A stretch of 53,720 bases of DNA from a virus. The stretch covers positions 1 to 53,720 of IMG/VR virus record IMGVR_UViG_3300025809_000027. One strand, given 5' to 3'. Below the pieces are notes generated by a model. It saw nothing but the letters and a program-made list of their open reading frames with translations, was not told where the DNA came from and did no database searches. The position numbers and the translations under genes were made by a program. Positions 20,529-29,083 of this stretch are shown here, in pieces. Every line of letters begins with the position of its first letter. The stretch's first letter is position 1.

Positions 20529-22215
20529 AAAGTACGAAAGTCGTTTACGAGTTTTCACAGAGCCAAAGAGCAAAGAGGAAATTAAAAACGAACACGGTTG
20601 GAAAGAAGTCATTAATTTTTTAGACGACATTTTCACCGAAAAGAGAAGCGAAAAAATAAAGCAATTTATTGCGTTTCCATTAGCGTCAATTGATATTACC
20701 GAAGGTATTCTAGCAGACCTATACAAAGTATTTAACGCCAGAAACACGTTCTTTGACTTTGAGTTACCCAAAAATAAAGGGGGTGACAAGCTTACCGAAA
20801 CCATCAACACAATTGAGCCTGTAAAATGGATTGAGAAAGTAGGTCGAGAGGTTTTAAAAAATAAACCAAACACCGTTGTGGCGATTGATAAGTTAGAAGA
20901 TGGGACACCTTATTTATTAGAAATAAACAACGACCGCTTAATTGACTGCATGGTTAATGGCGATTCTACACTTGAATACATTTCATTTATACATTCTATT
21001 GAGAATTACGGTAAAGACGATGAGATTAAGCGAGTGGCGTTCTATGATGCGTTTGCTTACCGTATATTTTTAGAGGCTAAAGATGGAGAATACACGCTAG
21101 AAAGCGATATTTCACATACAGCAGGCGTATGCCCTGCAAGGATGTTTATCAGCGACCGTTTGAATTCTAAAGACTCTTTTAATCGAAAGATTCCATTTTC
21201 ATCTACACTAAGCAAAATTAGAGAATGGCAACTGTTTGACTTCTACAAGTTCTATGGAGATCATTACGTGCCGTTTCCAATTATTGAAAAGGTAAAAGAC
21301 GTTTGTGATTATGATGGTTGTGATAATGGAATCATTACAGAAACTAGTGAGTATATTGAAGATGGCGTACCTGTTTTTAGAGACAAGCATGTGAATTGCC
21401 CATCCTGTATAGATAAGCAAATTATGGGGCCAGGGATTGTAGTAGAAATCCCCGCAAAAGACACGAAAGACGACCCAGACAGTGCAGGTGTTTTTAGAAT
21501 GATTACGCCAGACACGTCAAGTATGACTTACCTTCAAAACAAATCGGACGATATTGAAAAAAGCATCCGATTTAAAACGGTAGGAATTGATAACACAATC
21601 AACAAAGAAGCTGTCAACGAGTTGCAAGTAAAAGGGAGTTTTGAAAGCCGTGAGAATGTGCTTTTAAAAATCAAATCAAACCTTGACGAGTTGTACCGAT
21701 GGATGGTTACAACAGTTGCTAAACTACAATCGGGAGCAGATGTAGAGGTGAAAGTGAGTGCTAATTTTGGCACTGAATTCTATTTACTTACGGAATTAGA
21801 ACTTCAGGAACGGTACGAGAAAGCTAAGAAAATAGGCTTACCAATTGAAGAGGTTGATATGATCTATGAGCAACTAATTGCTACCAAATACAGAGGTAAC
21901 CCTAGCAAGGTATCCAGACTGGAACTTATAAAGTTACTCGACCCTTTACCTCACGAAACGATGGATGTGGCTCAGTTAAGGCACGAAAGCGGTTTAATAA
22001 CAGAGCAAGAGTATTTTCTAAAAGGACGGCTTATAAGCTTCATTGATCGATTTGAACGAGAACAGGCACCGTTAGTGCAATTTGGGAAAGAACAAGAATT
22101 AAATTTAAGAATAAACAACATACGTAACATTTTAAACAACTATAGCGATGAGTACATTAAAGCCAAACCGACTAGAGATAGTCAAGAAGCAACTGGAAAA
22201 GGAGAAGATACCTAG
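20455..22215 (+). CDS. Portal protein with zinc-knuckle insertion
   Basis: A 586-residue protein with the size and position of a siphovirus portal: helical N-terminus, an IEPVKWIEKVGREVLKN region, a long central helix around SNLDELYRWMVTTVAKLQ, and a C-terminal crown with LRHESGLITEQEYFLKGRL. An unusual insertion has CDYDGCDNG (about residues 283-291) and CPSC (315-318), four Cys that could hold a zinc ion, DnaJ-like in look. It forms the dodecameric DNA channel through which the terminase packages DNA. The start at 20455 lies inside the previous gene; no other ATG fits. Confidence 0.7.
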   Translation: MKLSDDQVKELLKSPNLQTQIERGKKYESRLRVFTEPKSKEEIKNEHGWKEVINFLDDIFTEKRSEKIKQFIAFPLASIDITEGILADLYKVFNARNTFFDFELPKNKGGDKLTETINTIEPVKWIEKVGREVLKNKPNTVVAIDKLEDGTPYLLEINNDRLIDCMVNGDSTLEYISFIHSIENYGKDDEIKRVAFYDAFAYRIFLEAKDGEYTLESDISHTAGVCPARMFISDRLNSKDSFNRKIPFSSTLSKIREWQLFDFYKFYGDHYVPFPIIEKVKDVCDYDGCDNGIITETSEYIEDGVPVFRDKHVNCPSCIDKQIMGPGIVVEIPAKDTKDDPDSAGVFRMITPDTSSMTYLQNKSDDIEKSIRFKTVGIDNTINKEAVNELQVKGSFESRENVLLKIKSNLDELYRWMVTTVAKLQSGADVEVKVSANFGTEFYLLTELELQERYEKAKKIGLPIEEVDMIYEQLIATKYRGNPSKVSRLELIKLLDPLPHETMDVAQLRHESGLITEQEYFLKGRLISFIDRFEREQAPLVQFGKEQELNLRINNIRNILNNYSDEYIKAKPTRDSQEATGKGEDT

Positions 22216-22570
22216 TAAACTTATTCCATCCACAATCAACGAATGTGATAAAGAAATCTACCACCTTCTTTTCATTGAATCAAAAGCCGATTACAGCACA
22301 AAGGAATTCAAACATTCGGTTGTGTTAAAAAAGTTCAATCAAATGAGTTTTGACGTGAACAAAGACCAGTTCCCTAAGTTGGGATATACGGAAGCACATA
22401 TTTTGCACGATCCGACATTACCAGAAGTACTAGAGGATGAATTCAATATTGACAAAGCAATAGGCGATCAAATACGTGCATTTGCTATTAAAAATGAAAT
22501 TGAATTAGTCGAAAAAGCCTCGGTAACAGAGATTAGAGAGGTTGTAAGAGAGTGGATTAAAAACAATTAA
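22148..22570 (+). CDS. Unknown protein downstream of portal
   Basis: A 140-residue helical, charged protein (PNRLEIVKKQLEKEKIPSKLIPSTI...). It overlaps the portal end by 68 bases in another frame. It has a conserved-looking LLFIESKADYSTKEFKHSVVLKKF and an acidic EVLEDEFNIDKAIGD. It may be a head-assembly or scaffolding helper; no family is recognised. Confidence 0.55.
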   Translation: MSTLKPNRLEIVKKQLEKEKIPSKLIPSTINECDKEIYHLLFIESKADYSTKEFKHSVVLKKFNQMSFDVNKDQFPKLGYTEAHILHDPTLPEVLEDEFNIDKAIGDQIRAFAIKNEIELVEKASVTEIREVVREWIKNN

Positions 22571-22595
22571 TAATTAACAATCATAAAGGGGAATT

Positions 22596-23528
22596 ATGAA
22601 CATAAAAGAAGTAACGGATTTTCTATCCACAGACAAAGAAGCGTTAACAGGGGTAATAGCGCACATTCAAACAACAGATGAAGGTAAAGAATTACTTACC
22701 AATCATGCGAATGCTCATTTTGAGCAAGAAATTAAGCCACGTTTAGCAAAGGTCTATTCAGACCTTGACAATGACATCTTGACAACCTTAGGAGAGGCAA
22801 GACCAAACGAGGTTAAGACGTATGAATTCATCAAGCAAAAGATGGGTGAATTAAAAACACTCAAAGCAGGGAAAGGCTCAAACACAAAAGTTAAAGAGCT
22901 TGAAGCCCAAATAGAAACCTTAAAGAAGGAAGGTGGACAAAGTGAGTATTGGAAAAAAACACATGAAGAGGCAGTGTCTAAATGGGACACGGAGAGAACA
23001 GGGTTTGAAACCAAGTTGACAGGATTACAAAAAGAGCAACTAAACACGCAAGTAAAAAGCTTTTTAAATTCTGGGTTATCAGGTTTAGAATTTTCAGTAC
23101 CGCAAGAAGCAGTGGACGCACTTAAACAAGTGCATAGCAACTCTATAATTAATCACGCAAAAGTGATTGAAGGCAAAGTAATATTGCATAAAGAGGACGG
23201 CACACCAATGCTGAACGATCAATACAAACCAATCACTCCAAAAGAGTATTGGGAAACAAAATTAGCAAGTGTAATCAAGAAGCCTGCACAAGGCGGAGGG
23301 AATGCACCTACTGGTAATAAGGGGAATATAATAACCGTTGGTGAAGGGGACGCAGCAACAAAGAAACTAGCACTCGATCGAAGCGAGTTTAGCACTAGGT
23401 CTGAATTCTATAACAAAGCCGCAGAAGTTCTCACAGCCCAAGGGGTTGCCAAGGAATCTGAGGTGTGGAATAAGCTTATTGATGGCGCACGAAAAGAGTA
23501 CGAAGTTTCAAAACTATCATTGAATTAA
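22596..23528 (+). CDS. Probable scaffolding protein
   Basis: A 310-residue protein that is largely coiled coil (about residues 75-160: KVKELEAQIETLKKEG and similar), with a Gly/Asn-rich hinge (GGGNAPTGNKGN) near residue 240 and a C-terminal helix. It lies immediately before the major capsid gene, 21 bases apart, the usual place of scaffolding proteins. Scaffolds shape the procapsid and are removed before packaging. No protease domain is visible. Confidence 0.7.
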   Translation: MNIKEVTDFLSTDKEALTGVIAHIQTTDEGKELLTNHANAHFEQEIKPRLAKVYSDLDNDILTTLGEARPNEVKTYEFIKQKMGELKTLKAGKGSNTKVKELEAQIETLKKEGGQSEYWKKTHEEAVSKWDTERTGFETKLTGLQKEQLNTQVKSFLNSGLSGLEFSVPQEAVDALKQVHSNSIINHAKVIEGKVILHKEDGTPMLNDQYKPITPKEYWETKLASVIKKPAQGGGNAPTGNKGNIITVGEGDAATKKLALDRSEFSTRSEFYNKAAEVLTAQGVAKESEVWNKLIDGARKEYEVSKLSLN

Positions 23529-23549
23529 TAATTTAAACTAAAAAAAAAG

Positions 23550-24602
23550 ATGAGTTTATTTGCAACGTACAAACAAGAGCTACGAGCTATGTACCCAAAC
23601 CGTTTTGACGGACAAGAATGGAGAGGGACACAATACGGATTGTTAAGAGCAATCCAAAACATGTCAAACAGCCCACAATCTATTGTGACGCCAGATATTG
23701 CTGAACAAGCAAAGGTATCTGAAGGCAGAATCCTTAAGATTCCTGTAATGAAGGACACAGGAGATGTCACTATTGCCAGTGCAAGAAGTTGTACTATTGG
23801 TGACTTAACTAGCGAATCTGGACTTGTTCAGGTTAATTGGTTAACTATGTCGGCTGATCTTCACATGATTAAGGAACAGTATCGAAAAAACGAAGTAAGT
23901 TATTTAACCGACTTCGGAAAAAAATTAGAACGTATTGAGCGTTCATTTGGAAAGGCGATTGAAAACGCAATCTATGCCAAATTAGACGCTGACAAATCAA
24001 CGGTATTCAATTCTGGATACATTGGAGCGGGTAAGAAATTCCCATTAGTAGGAGACACCCTGCAAGTCGCAGCAGGAGATCAAGAGCAGTTTTTCAATTA
24101 TTTGGACGCAATCCAAATGAAAGATGACTTCGATTCAGAAGAGCATGTGGTAATTGGATCAACAGGATTGATTCCACCAGTGAATCACTACATCAATCAA
24201 GGGGGGTCGAATGACGAGAATTTAAACTACCAATTTGGTAGCAAGCAATTCACATTTTCTAACCGAGTTGTAGATGCTGCAACCGCCTTAGGAACAGCAT
24301 TCTTTATGCCGCAAAATTCTTTTGGATTCTTAACACGCATCAATGCGGATTCACTGTCTGGAAATAAAACAACGGACGGCACCGAATGGAGCACAGAGCG
24401 ATTAAGTAAATTAGGTTTAGATATTGGAGTTCAGTACAAGTCTTCTTGTGAGGATTTATCAGGAACAACAGGACTAGAGCACCTAGACGCTACAACTGTA
24501 GAGAGATGGCAACTATCTTTGGACATTGCTTACTTAACACCATACAACAGCGACCCTTCTACGAAAGCGAGCGGTATTAAGAAATTTGAGTTTTTAACTT
24601 AA
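23550..24602 (+). CDS. Major capsid protein
   Basis: A 350-residue protein, followed by an intrinsic terminator as abundant capsid genes often are. The sequence is rich in Gly, Asn and Ser. It has an N-terminal helix (TYKQELRAMYPNRFDGQEW), a long mid-helix (LTDFGKKLERIERSFGKAIENAIYAKL, an E-loop/spine type segment) and a C-terminal beta region. This order is compatible with an HK97-type fold. It follows the scaffold gene, and no other late gene fits a capsid. Confidence 0.75.
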   Translation: MSLFATYKQELRAMYPNRFDGQEWRGTQYGLLRAIQNMSNSPQSIVTPDIAEQAKVSEGRILKIPVMKDTGDVTIASARSCTIGDLTSESGLVQVNWLTMSADLHMIKEQYRKNEVSYLTDFGKKLERIERSFGKAIENAIYAKLDADKSTVFNSGYIGAGKKFPLVGDTLQVAAGDQEQFFNYLDAIQMKDDFDSEEHVVIGSTGLIPPVNHYINQGGSNDENLNYQFGSKQFTFSNRVVDAATALGTAFFMPQNSFGFLTRINADSLSGNKTTDGTEWSTERLSKLGLDIGVQYKSSCEDLSGTTGLEHLDATTVERWQLSLDIAYLTPYNSDPSTKASGIKKFEFLT

Positions 24603-24625
24603 AAACATTGGGTTTTTTGTTGGAG

Positions 24626-24654
24626 AGCCCGCCTGTAATGGGTGGGCTTTTTTT
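24626..24654 (+). terminator. Intrinsic terminator after the major capsid gene
   Basis: AGCCCGCC and GGGTGGGCT pair around the loop TGTAAT, followed by a run of seven T. The GC-rich stem plus T-tract is the clearest intrinsic terminator in the window. It would limit capsid-level transcription of the connector genes downstream. Confidence 0.9.
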
Positions 24655-24671
24655 AATTAAAATATAAAAAT

Positions 24672-25817
24672 ATGTTCAAAGCATCTATACTTAAAAACTG
24701 TTTACAAAATCTTCTCGGATGGAAAAATCATTTTGATTTAACTGAAATATCAGCACTTACACCAACTTTAAACAATTCAGACAGCGGTGAGTATTACGGA
24801 GATTACCACCCAGCTTTAAGGCTTGATTTGATTGAAGCATCACTACCAGAAGGCAGATCGTTAAGCGACTACTTAACTGAAAAAATTAGTACAGGAATAA
24901 CCCAATTAGGGAATCAAATATTCACTGAAAAAAAATTAAACGACTTCTCTCGGGAGTTGTTAGGAAACGGCACCATCATTAATGGACACGGATGGGCAAA
25001 CGACACCATTATTAACGAGGGTCGTTTCGTTGGTTTCAAAATAAAAGAAAGCTCCGATATTGGAGTAAAAACGATCATTAACCGTTTAGGGTTTCAATTC
25101 ACACTACCACAAACAGCTTTAAATATATACGTCTATCATTCATCAAAAGTTGATCCCGTACAGATACTACCATTTACATCTACAAAAGGTTTAGAATGGG
25201 GGTGGATGGACACAGAGATTGATTTAAGCTTTAATAATGACGATATGTCTGGAGGCTCGTGGTTTGTGGGGTATTATCAAGATGACATTACAGGTCAGGC
25301 AATTCAGTATAAGAAAATGAATTGGAAAACAGGGTTTTGCAGCACCTGTAACGGAGGAAGAGATTACAGCCGTTGGAACACCATTAAGAAATATGTATCT
25401 GTAGTGCCAATATATGTGCCAGCAGCGTCTATCAATGCCAATAAGACCGTATTTGAGTTAGACGCAGCTTTTAGCACTTACGATAACAATCACGGTATGA
25501 ATTTGAATGTGTCCGTAAAATGCGACCTTTCTGATTTTTTATGTGAACACAAAATGCTACTCAAAAACGCACTGGCTCTAAAAGTGACTTATCTAATTCT
25601 AAGAGATATTCAGTTTTCTCAGCAGATTAATTACATTGAGGAAAATCTTAAGAATTTAATTATAAGAGACTTGGAAGGGGATAAAGACACCTATCACACT
25701 AAGATAGTCACGCAGCTTGATAGAGCCGTCAAGGCAATCGATATAGACACTAACAGCCTTTCTAAGGACTGTATGCCTTGCACTAAAAAAAATAGGGTTC
25801 GCTATGGCGTTGCGTAA
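24672..25817 (+). CDS. Unknown virion protein (head-tail region)
   Basis: A 381-residue protein, with an N-terminal region FKASILKNCLQNLLGWKNHF, a beta-rich middle including the paired Cys segment GFCSTCNGGRDYSRW, and a helical C-terminus ending SKDCMPCTKKNRVRYGVA. Position after the capsid and before the gp10-like gene suggests a head-tail connector or a neck protein. No family is recognised. Confidence 0.55.
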   Translation: MFKASILKNCLQNLLGWKNHFDLTEISALTPTLNNSDSGEYYGDYHPALRLDLIEASLPEGRSLSDYLTEKISTGITQLGNQIFTEKKLNDFSRELLGNGTIINGHGWANDTIINEGRFVGFKIKESSDIGVKTIINRLGFQFTLPQTALNIYVYHSSKVDPVQILPFTSTKGLEWGWMDTEIDLSFNNDDMSGGSWFVGYYQDDITGQAIQYKKMNWKTGFCSTCNGGRDYSRWNTIKKYVSVVPIYVPAASINANKTVFELDAAFSTYDNNHGMNLNVSVKCDLSDFLCEHKMLLKNALALKVTYLILRDIQFSQQINYIEENLKNLIIRDLEGDKDTYHTKIVTQLDRAVKAIDIDTNSLSKDCMPCTKKNRVRYGVA

Positions 25818-26263
25818 TGGGGGTATTTGCAAAGGAAATAAAACTCATAGACAGGCTGCCTAGTTTGATAGACCAGACAATTAGGGATACCGTTACAAAG
25901 TATGGCTTTGTTATTAAGAATTATAATATACTAAAGCAATTAGATGAAAAAGGAGAAGACAGCGAAGGAAAGAAATTAAGTCCTAGTTACTCCAATCCTT
26001 ACAAAAAAATTAGAATCAAAAGAGGGTTGCAAGTGAAGTATGTGGATACCCATTTCACGGGTGAATTCCACGCTAATTTAGAGATTGTTGCAGAAGATGG
26101 ACAATTTAAAATAACCTCGACTCTTGACTATGGAGAACACGTCATCAGGCGTTACGGAAAAGCAATGTTAGGGATCCAGAAACGATATTTAGAAGACTTT
26201 ACAAATACTTATTTAATCACAGAACTTAAAAAAGCAATAGATGGTTACTTTACAAAATCCTGA
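25817..26263 (+). CDS. Tail-completion / gp10-like protein
   Basis: A 148-residue protein of the size of HK97-gp10-like connector proteins. It has helices at both ends, and a KLSPSYSNPYKKIRIKRGLQ segment and strands around GEFHANLEIVAEDGQFKITS in the middle. It starts on the TAATG of the upstream gene and overlaps the next by 23 bases. The family call is tentative. Confidence 0.5.
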   Translation: MGVFAKEIKLIDRLPSLIDQTIRDTVTKYGFVIKNYNILKQLDEKGEDSEGKKLSPSYSNPYKKIRIKRGLQVKYVDTHFTGEFHANLEIVAEDGQFKITSTLDYGEHVIRRYGKAMLGIQKRYLEDFTNTYLITELKKAIDGYFTKS

Positions 26264-26978
26264 CATCCCTACAAAATTACAACCCATTGAAATTGATGCG
26301 GTCATTCAAGACATACAGGCAAAGTTAGACACCAATCTAAATTGGTTAACACATGACTATGCACGAGCATATAGACATATAGAACGAAAGGATGGTAAGT
26401 ATTTGTATTTTCCAGAGGTTTACGTTGGTAAAAAGGGGCTTAAATACAGTTACCACAGAGTCACGCCAGATAATGATAAAAAAGGGATGGCGTTCTTTGT
26501 AGTAGGTAAAGAGGAAAATGATTTTCACCAGAATGAACACAACTATTTGAGCTATGATTTAGGGATGGTGTTTTGGGTCAACCTCAAAAAAATAAACGAT
26601 CCTTTACTAACCACTGAAATATTTACGCAGCACTTGATCCGAGACGTTCGGGAAATATTGACACGTAAAATGACAGGAGTTTGGTATCAATTAGAGATTG
26701 AAAATGTAGTACAAGAATTTCAGGAAATATACAGAGAGTTCAGTTTAGAGGAAAATGAGAACTATCTAATGGCACCGTTTGGAGGGTTTCGATTCAACTG
26801 TAAATTAACACTTCAGGAGGATTGTCCCGTGACTTTGCAGCGCAATACAGCAATACCAAACAACATCAGCCAGAGCGAGATACTGCAACTATTACTACCA
26901 ACACTGGACTTTTCAGACAATACCGTTTTTAATGCTTTGACAGCTCAACAAAGGGCTGATCTTTTAATAAAATTGTAA
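26241..26978 (+). CDS. Probable tail-terminator or neck protein
   Basis: A 245-residue protein. The start is helical (PIEIDAVIQDIQAKLDTNLNWL). A beta-rich core (YLYFPEVYVGKKGLKYSYHRV, FGGFRFNCKLTLQEDC) follows, then a C-terminal helix with TAQQRADLLIKL. Position between the gp10-like gene and the tail module is that of tail-terminator proteins. No firm family match. Confidence 0.5.
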   Translation: MVTLQNPDIPTKLQPIEIDAVIQDIQAKLDTNLNWLTHDYARAYRHIERKDGKYLYFPEVYVGKKGLKYSYHRVTPDNDKKGMAFFVVGKEENDFHQNEHNYLSYDLGMVFWVNLKKINDPLLTTEIFTQHLIRDVREILTRKMTGVWYQLEIENVVQEFQEIYREFSLEENENYLMAPFGGFRFNCKLTLQEDCPVTLQRNTAIPNNISQSEILQLLLPTLDFSDNTVFNALTAQQRADLLIKL

Positions 26979-27244
26979 TGGAAAAATTTATATTTATATT
27001 CTTAGTGTTTTGGGGGCTTCTTGTGATAGCCAAAAAATACCAATTGCCTTACAAATTAGGAACACTAGCCAATAAATGGAACTCTAAAATCTTATACGAA
27101 ATATCCGAGTGTGAGTTCTGTTTTGAACACCACCTAGCAGCAGTCACCACAATAGTATCTTTCTTATTTTTTGCCCCAGAGTTGAAAGACCTTTGCACCC
27201 CTATTATGGTAGCTGCACTAAGTAATTTTATTAAAAGAGGTTAG
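26978..27244 (+). CDS. Small membrane protein with a C-x2-C motif
   Basis: An 88-residue protein with an N-terminal hydrophobic segment (residues 3-18, FIFIFLVFWGLLVIAK) and two more around AAVTTIVSFLFFA and PIMVAALSNF. Between them lies ISECEFCFEHHLA. The CxxC-and-His pattern followed by a hydrophobic run resembles small DUF1360-like phage membrane proteins. Its start overlaps the TAA of the gene before, and its stop overlaps the end of the convergent 27241 gene by 4 bases. Role unknown. Confidence 0.55.
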   Translation: MEKFIFIFLVFWGLLVIAKKYQLPYKLGTLANKWNSKILYEISECEFCFEHHLAAVTTIVSFLFFAPELKDLCTPIMVAALSNFIKRG

Positions 27245-27576
27245 GGTTGTTTTTTTAAACATTTTACCACAGTGGCCGTTACTTTTTCTGACCCATCAAC
27301 ATCATACAGCTCAACGTCAATACACAGCTTAAGTGCTTCAGCTTTTTTTCTAAATTTTTTATCTAAAACCGAAAAATTTGCACTCTTTCTACTCATGTAG
27401 GTCGCTAAAAAATCAGCACAAGTAGCAAGTTTATTGCTTTCAGTAGCGTTTAACCAAGTATCAATATTAACAGAATGCAAGTTACCGCCATCCATCCATG
27501 CAGTTAGTTCTTTTTGCCTTGAATTGCCGTTACAAGAAACTAGCAAGGCAATCAATAATAATTTAATAATTTTCAT
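27241..27576 (-). CDS. Phage-encoded lipoprotein (moron)
   Basis: A 111-residue protein with a lipoprotein signal: MKIIKLLLIALLVSC, with the lipobox LVSC at residues 12-15. The mature part is small and helical with a few Cys. It is leftward, against all neighbouring late genes. Its ATG overlaps the stop codon of the 27573 gene (ATGA), making a two-gene unit. Phage lipoproteins made from the prophage often block superinfection at the envelope; that is an inference. Confidence 0.75.
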   Translation of the reverse strand: MKIIKLLLIALLVSCNGNSRQKELTAWMDGGNLHSVNIDTWLNATESNKLATCADFLATYMSRKSANFSVLDKKFRKKAEALKLCIDVELYDVDGSEKVTATVVKCLKKQP

Positions 27577-27692
27577 GTGTATTTATTTAAGGGTTTTTTC
27601 TCAAAGTACCGACCACACCCCTCACAAAGCAAGGGTCTTTCGTCAGGTTCTAGCCCTAATTCTTCAGCACACGTTTTGCAAAATTCAGCCAT
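27573..27692 (-). CDS. 39-residue zinc-ribbon-like protein
   Basis: An open frame MAEFCKTCAEELGLEPDERP ending NKYT, with FCKTC and LCEGCG, four Cys in two C-x2-C pairs, the layout of a small zinc ribbon. It is immediately upstream of the lipoprotein gene and translationally coupled to it. The motif regularity makes it a likely real gene despite its size. Confidence 0.6.
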   Translation of the reverse strand: MAEFCKTCAEELGLEPDERPLLCEGCGRYFEKKPLNKYT

Positions 27693-27719
27693 TTAATTAA
27701 ATATAAGTTACTACTTATT

Positions 27720-28190
27720 CTAATCCTCAATTTTAAGAATTAAACCATATTTTTCTCTACCGTATCTCGCAAGTATGGTTGCTGTTGCGGTATCTAGAAT
27801 CAAAGCCCCAAAGGTGTTTTTTGCACGGTATGAAAATTCAACCTCATACTTTTCAAGTGAATTTTCTAAAATACCGCTCTTCATATCTTCTATTTGAACT
27901 TCAAGCTCCTTAATTTGGACTGTATATTCTTTAATTCCAGTTTTAATATGTGGGTAATTTTTTATACTTGTAAAGCCTTTGTATATTTCTAACTGATCTC
28001 TGTTATACTTAATATCCTCTTTAAGTTCATCAATTGAATATATCTCCTTGATTTCTATAATCTCAACAAAACTAAAACTATTAGGGTCGTGGATTTTATT
28101 TGAGTAGTGTTTTTCTATTTTTGACTCTAAACTATCTTGACAAGAGAAGAAAAGGATGGTAATAACTGGAAGCACAAGTAATTTCTTCAT
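27720..28190 (-). CDS. Phage-encoded lipoprotein 2 (moron)
   Basis: A 156-residue protein starting MKKLLVLPVITILFFSC, with lipobox FFSC at residues 14-17. I chose the ATG at 28190 because it gives a clean signal peptide; the frame opens further upstream at 28241 without one. A DPNSFSFVEI motif follows, then a long charged coiled coil (DELKEDIKYNRDQLEIYK, IKELEVQIEDMK) and a hydrophobic end. Leftward, in the same cluster as the other lipoprotein. The leader ends CCTACTTATG, like the other leftward accessory genes. Confidence 0.75.
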   Translation of the reverse strand: MKKLLVLPVITILFFSCQDSLESKIEKHYSNKIHDPNSFSFVEIIEIKEIYSIDELKEDIKYNRDQLEIYKGFTSIKNYPHIKTGIKEYTVQIKELEVQIEDMKSGILENSLEKYEVEFSYRAKNTFGALILDTATATILARYGREKYGLILKIED

Positions 28191-28241
28191 AAGTAGGGTT
28201 TTAGGGCGTAAATATATAAAAAATACTTTAAACACTCCCAA

Positions 28242-28306
28242 CGTGCTTTTCCCGTGCTTTTCCCGTGCTACTTAAAAACATAAAAAAAGGATTCCCCTTA
28301 AATTTC
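28242..28306 (+). promoter_or_regulatory. Late promoter 2: three 11-bp repeats plus -7-like box
   Basis: Two copies of CGTGCTTTTCC (28242-28263) and one CGTGCTACTTA (28264-28274), head to tail. Twenty-four bases later comes TAAATTTC (28299-28306), an imperfect TAnnTTTG box at the spacing seen in the other two arrays. The ATG of the 28311 gene is only 5 bases after the box, so the transcript may be leaderless. Confidence 0.65.
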
Positions 28307-28310
28307 AGCC

Positions 28311-28718
28311 ATGAAAACAAAAGTAGGAAGCCACTCCGTTGAATTTTACGACAGCCCAGAAACACTACCGATTATCAGGTATCAAAAATTCAATAAATTT
28401 TTAATGATCGACAACGAGGTTGGAAGCTCTATTTCAGACTATGACAAGCGAATGCAAAAAGCCATCAAATTCCTAAACAGCGATCTAAAACCAGAGGCTC
28501 TTAAAGAATTGGAAAACAACAGGCAAAACGTGTTTAATTGCCTTAGCGAATACACCCCTAGAAACAAAGCCTTAGTTGTTTTGGTAAAAAGTATTGACGG
28601 CAAAAAATACCACGGCATAGATTCTGAAACCTTAAAGGAGGTTGAACTCGACTTGGATAGGATTGGTTTCACAAAGAAGATGATGGACGAGGTAATTGAT
28701 GAAGTAAAAAAAAAATAG
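28311..28718 (+). CDS. Tail assembly chaperone (G-like)
   Basis: A 135-residue protein, first of the tail module. It ends in Lys codons reading through a run of ten A (28706-28715) directly before its stop. The frame at -1 from this run is open to 29083, so a share of ribosomes would make a longer G-GT-type protein. This arrangement, just before the tape-measure gene, is the hallmark of tail assembly chaperones in long-tailed phages. The sequence itself is helical, without a known domain. Confidence 0.75.
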   Translation: MKTKVGSHSVEFYDSPETLPIIRYQKFNKFLMIDNEVGSSISDYDKRMQKAIKFLNSDLKPEALKELENNRQNVFNCLSEYTPRNKALVVLVKSIDGKKYHGIDSETLKEVELDLDRIGFTKKMMDEVIDEVKKK

Positions 28719-29083
28719 AATTAGTACTTGAAAAATACTTTCCACATCATTTTAAAAACAATGATTTACAGGAAAACGCTCTCTTAATCAACCAAATGAA
28801 GTCGATGGTAGATTATGTAAAAAGTGACAATGAGGATAGTTTAAACAAATTCAACTCCTTAGAAAAGGAGCTGCTAACAGAGCAAAGCCCAAACGTTTGG
28901 AACATTAATCTGGACGGGAACATGGAGATTAAGATGGAGGTGGATTTTGAGAAGTTTATTTTCTCAATTTTAGAGCACACCAGTATAAAAGTAAGAGAAT
29001 TAACAACCTTTAAATTTTATGCGTTGTTGGATTATTTAAAGGACAAAAAAAACAAAGATGGCAGAGGCAATAATCCCGTATAG
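28706..29083 (+). CDS. GT extension of tail chaperone (by -1 frameshift)
   Basis: The -1 frame entered at the A10 run reads KKKIELVLEKYFPHHFKNND and continues to a stop at 29083. It includes an ATG at 28796 that could also start a separate 95-residue protein. The fused product would be about 257 residues. The T part would bind the tape measure protein. The slip site is inferred; a homopolymer sequencing error is an alternative. The end overlaps the tape-measure start by 26 bases. Confidence 0.7.
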   Translation, partial: KKKIELVLEKYFPHHFKNNDLQENALLINQMKSMVDYVKSDNEDSLNKFNSLEKELLTEQSPNVWNINLDGNMEIKMEVDFEKFIFSILEHTSIKVRELTTFKFYALLDYLKDKKNKDGRGNNPV

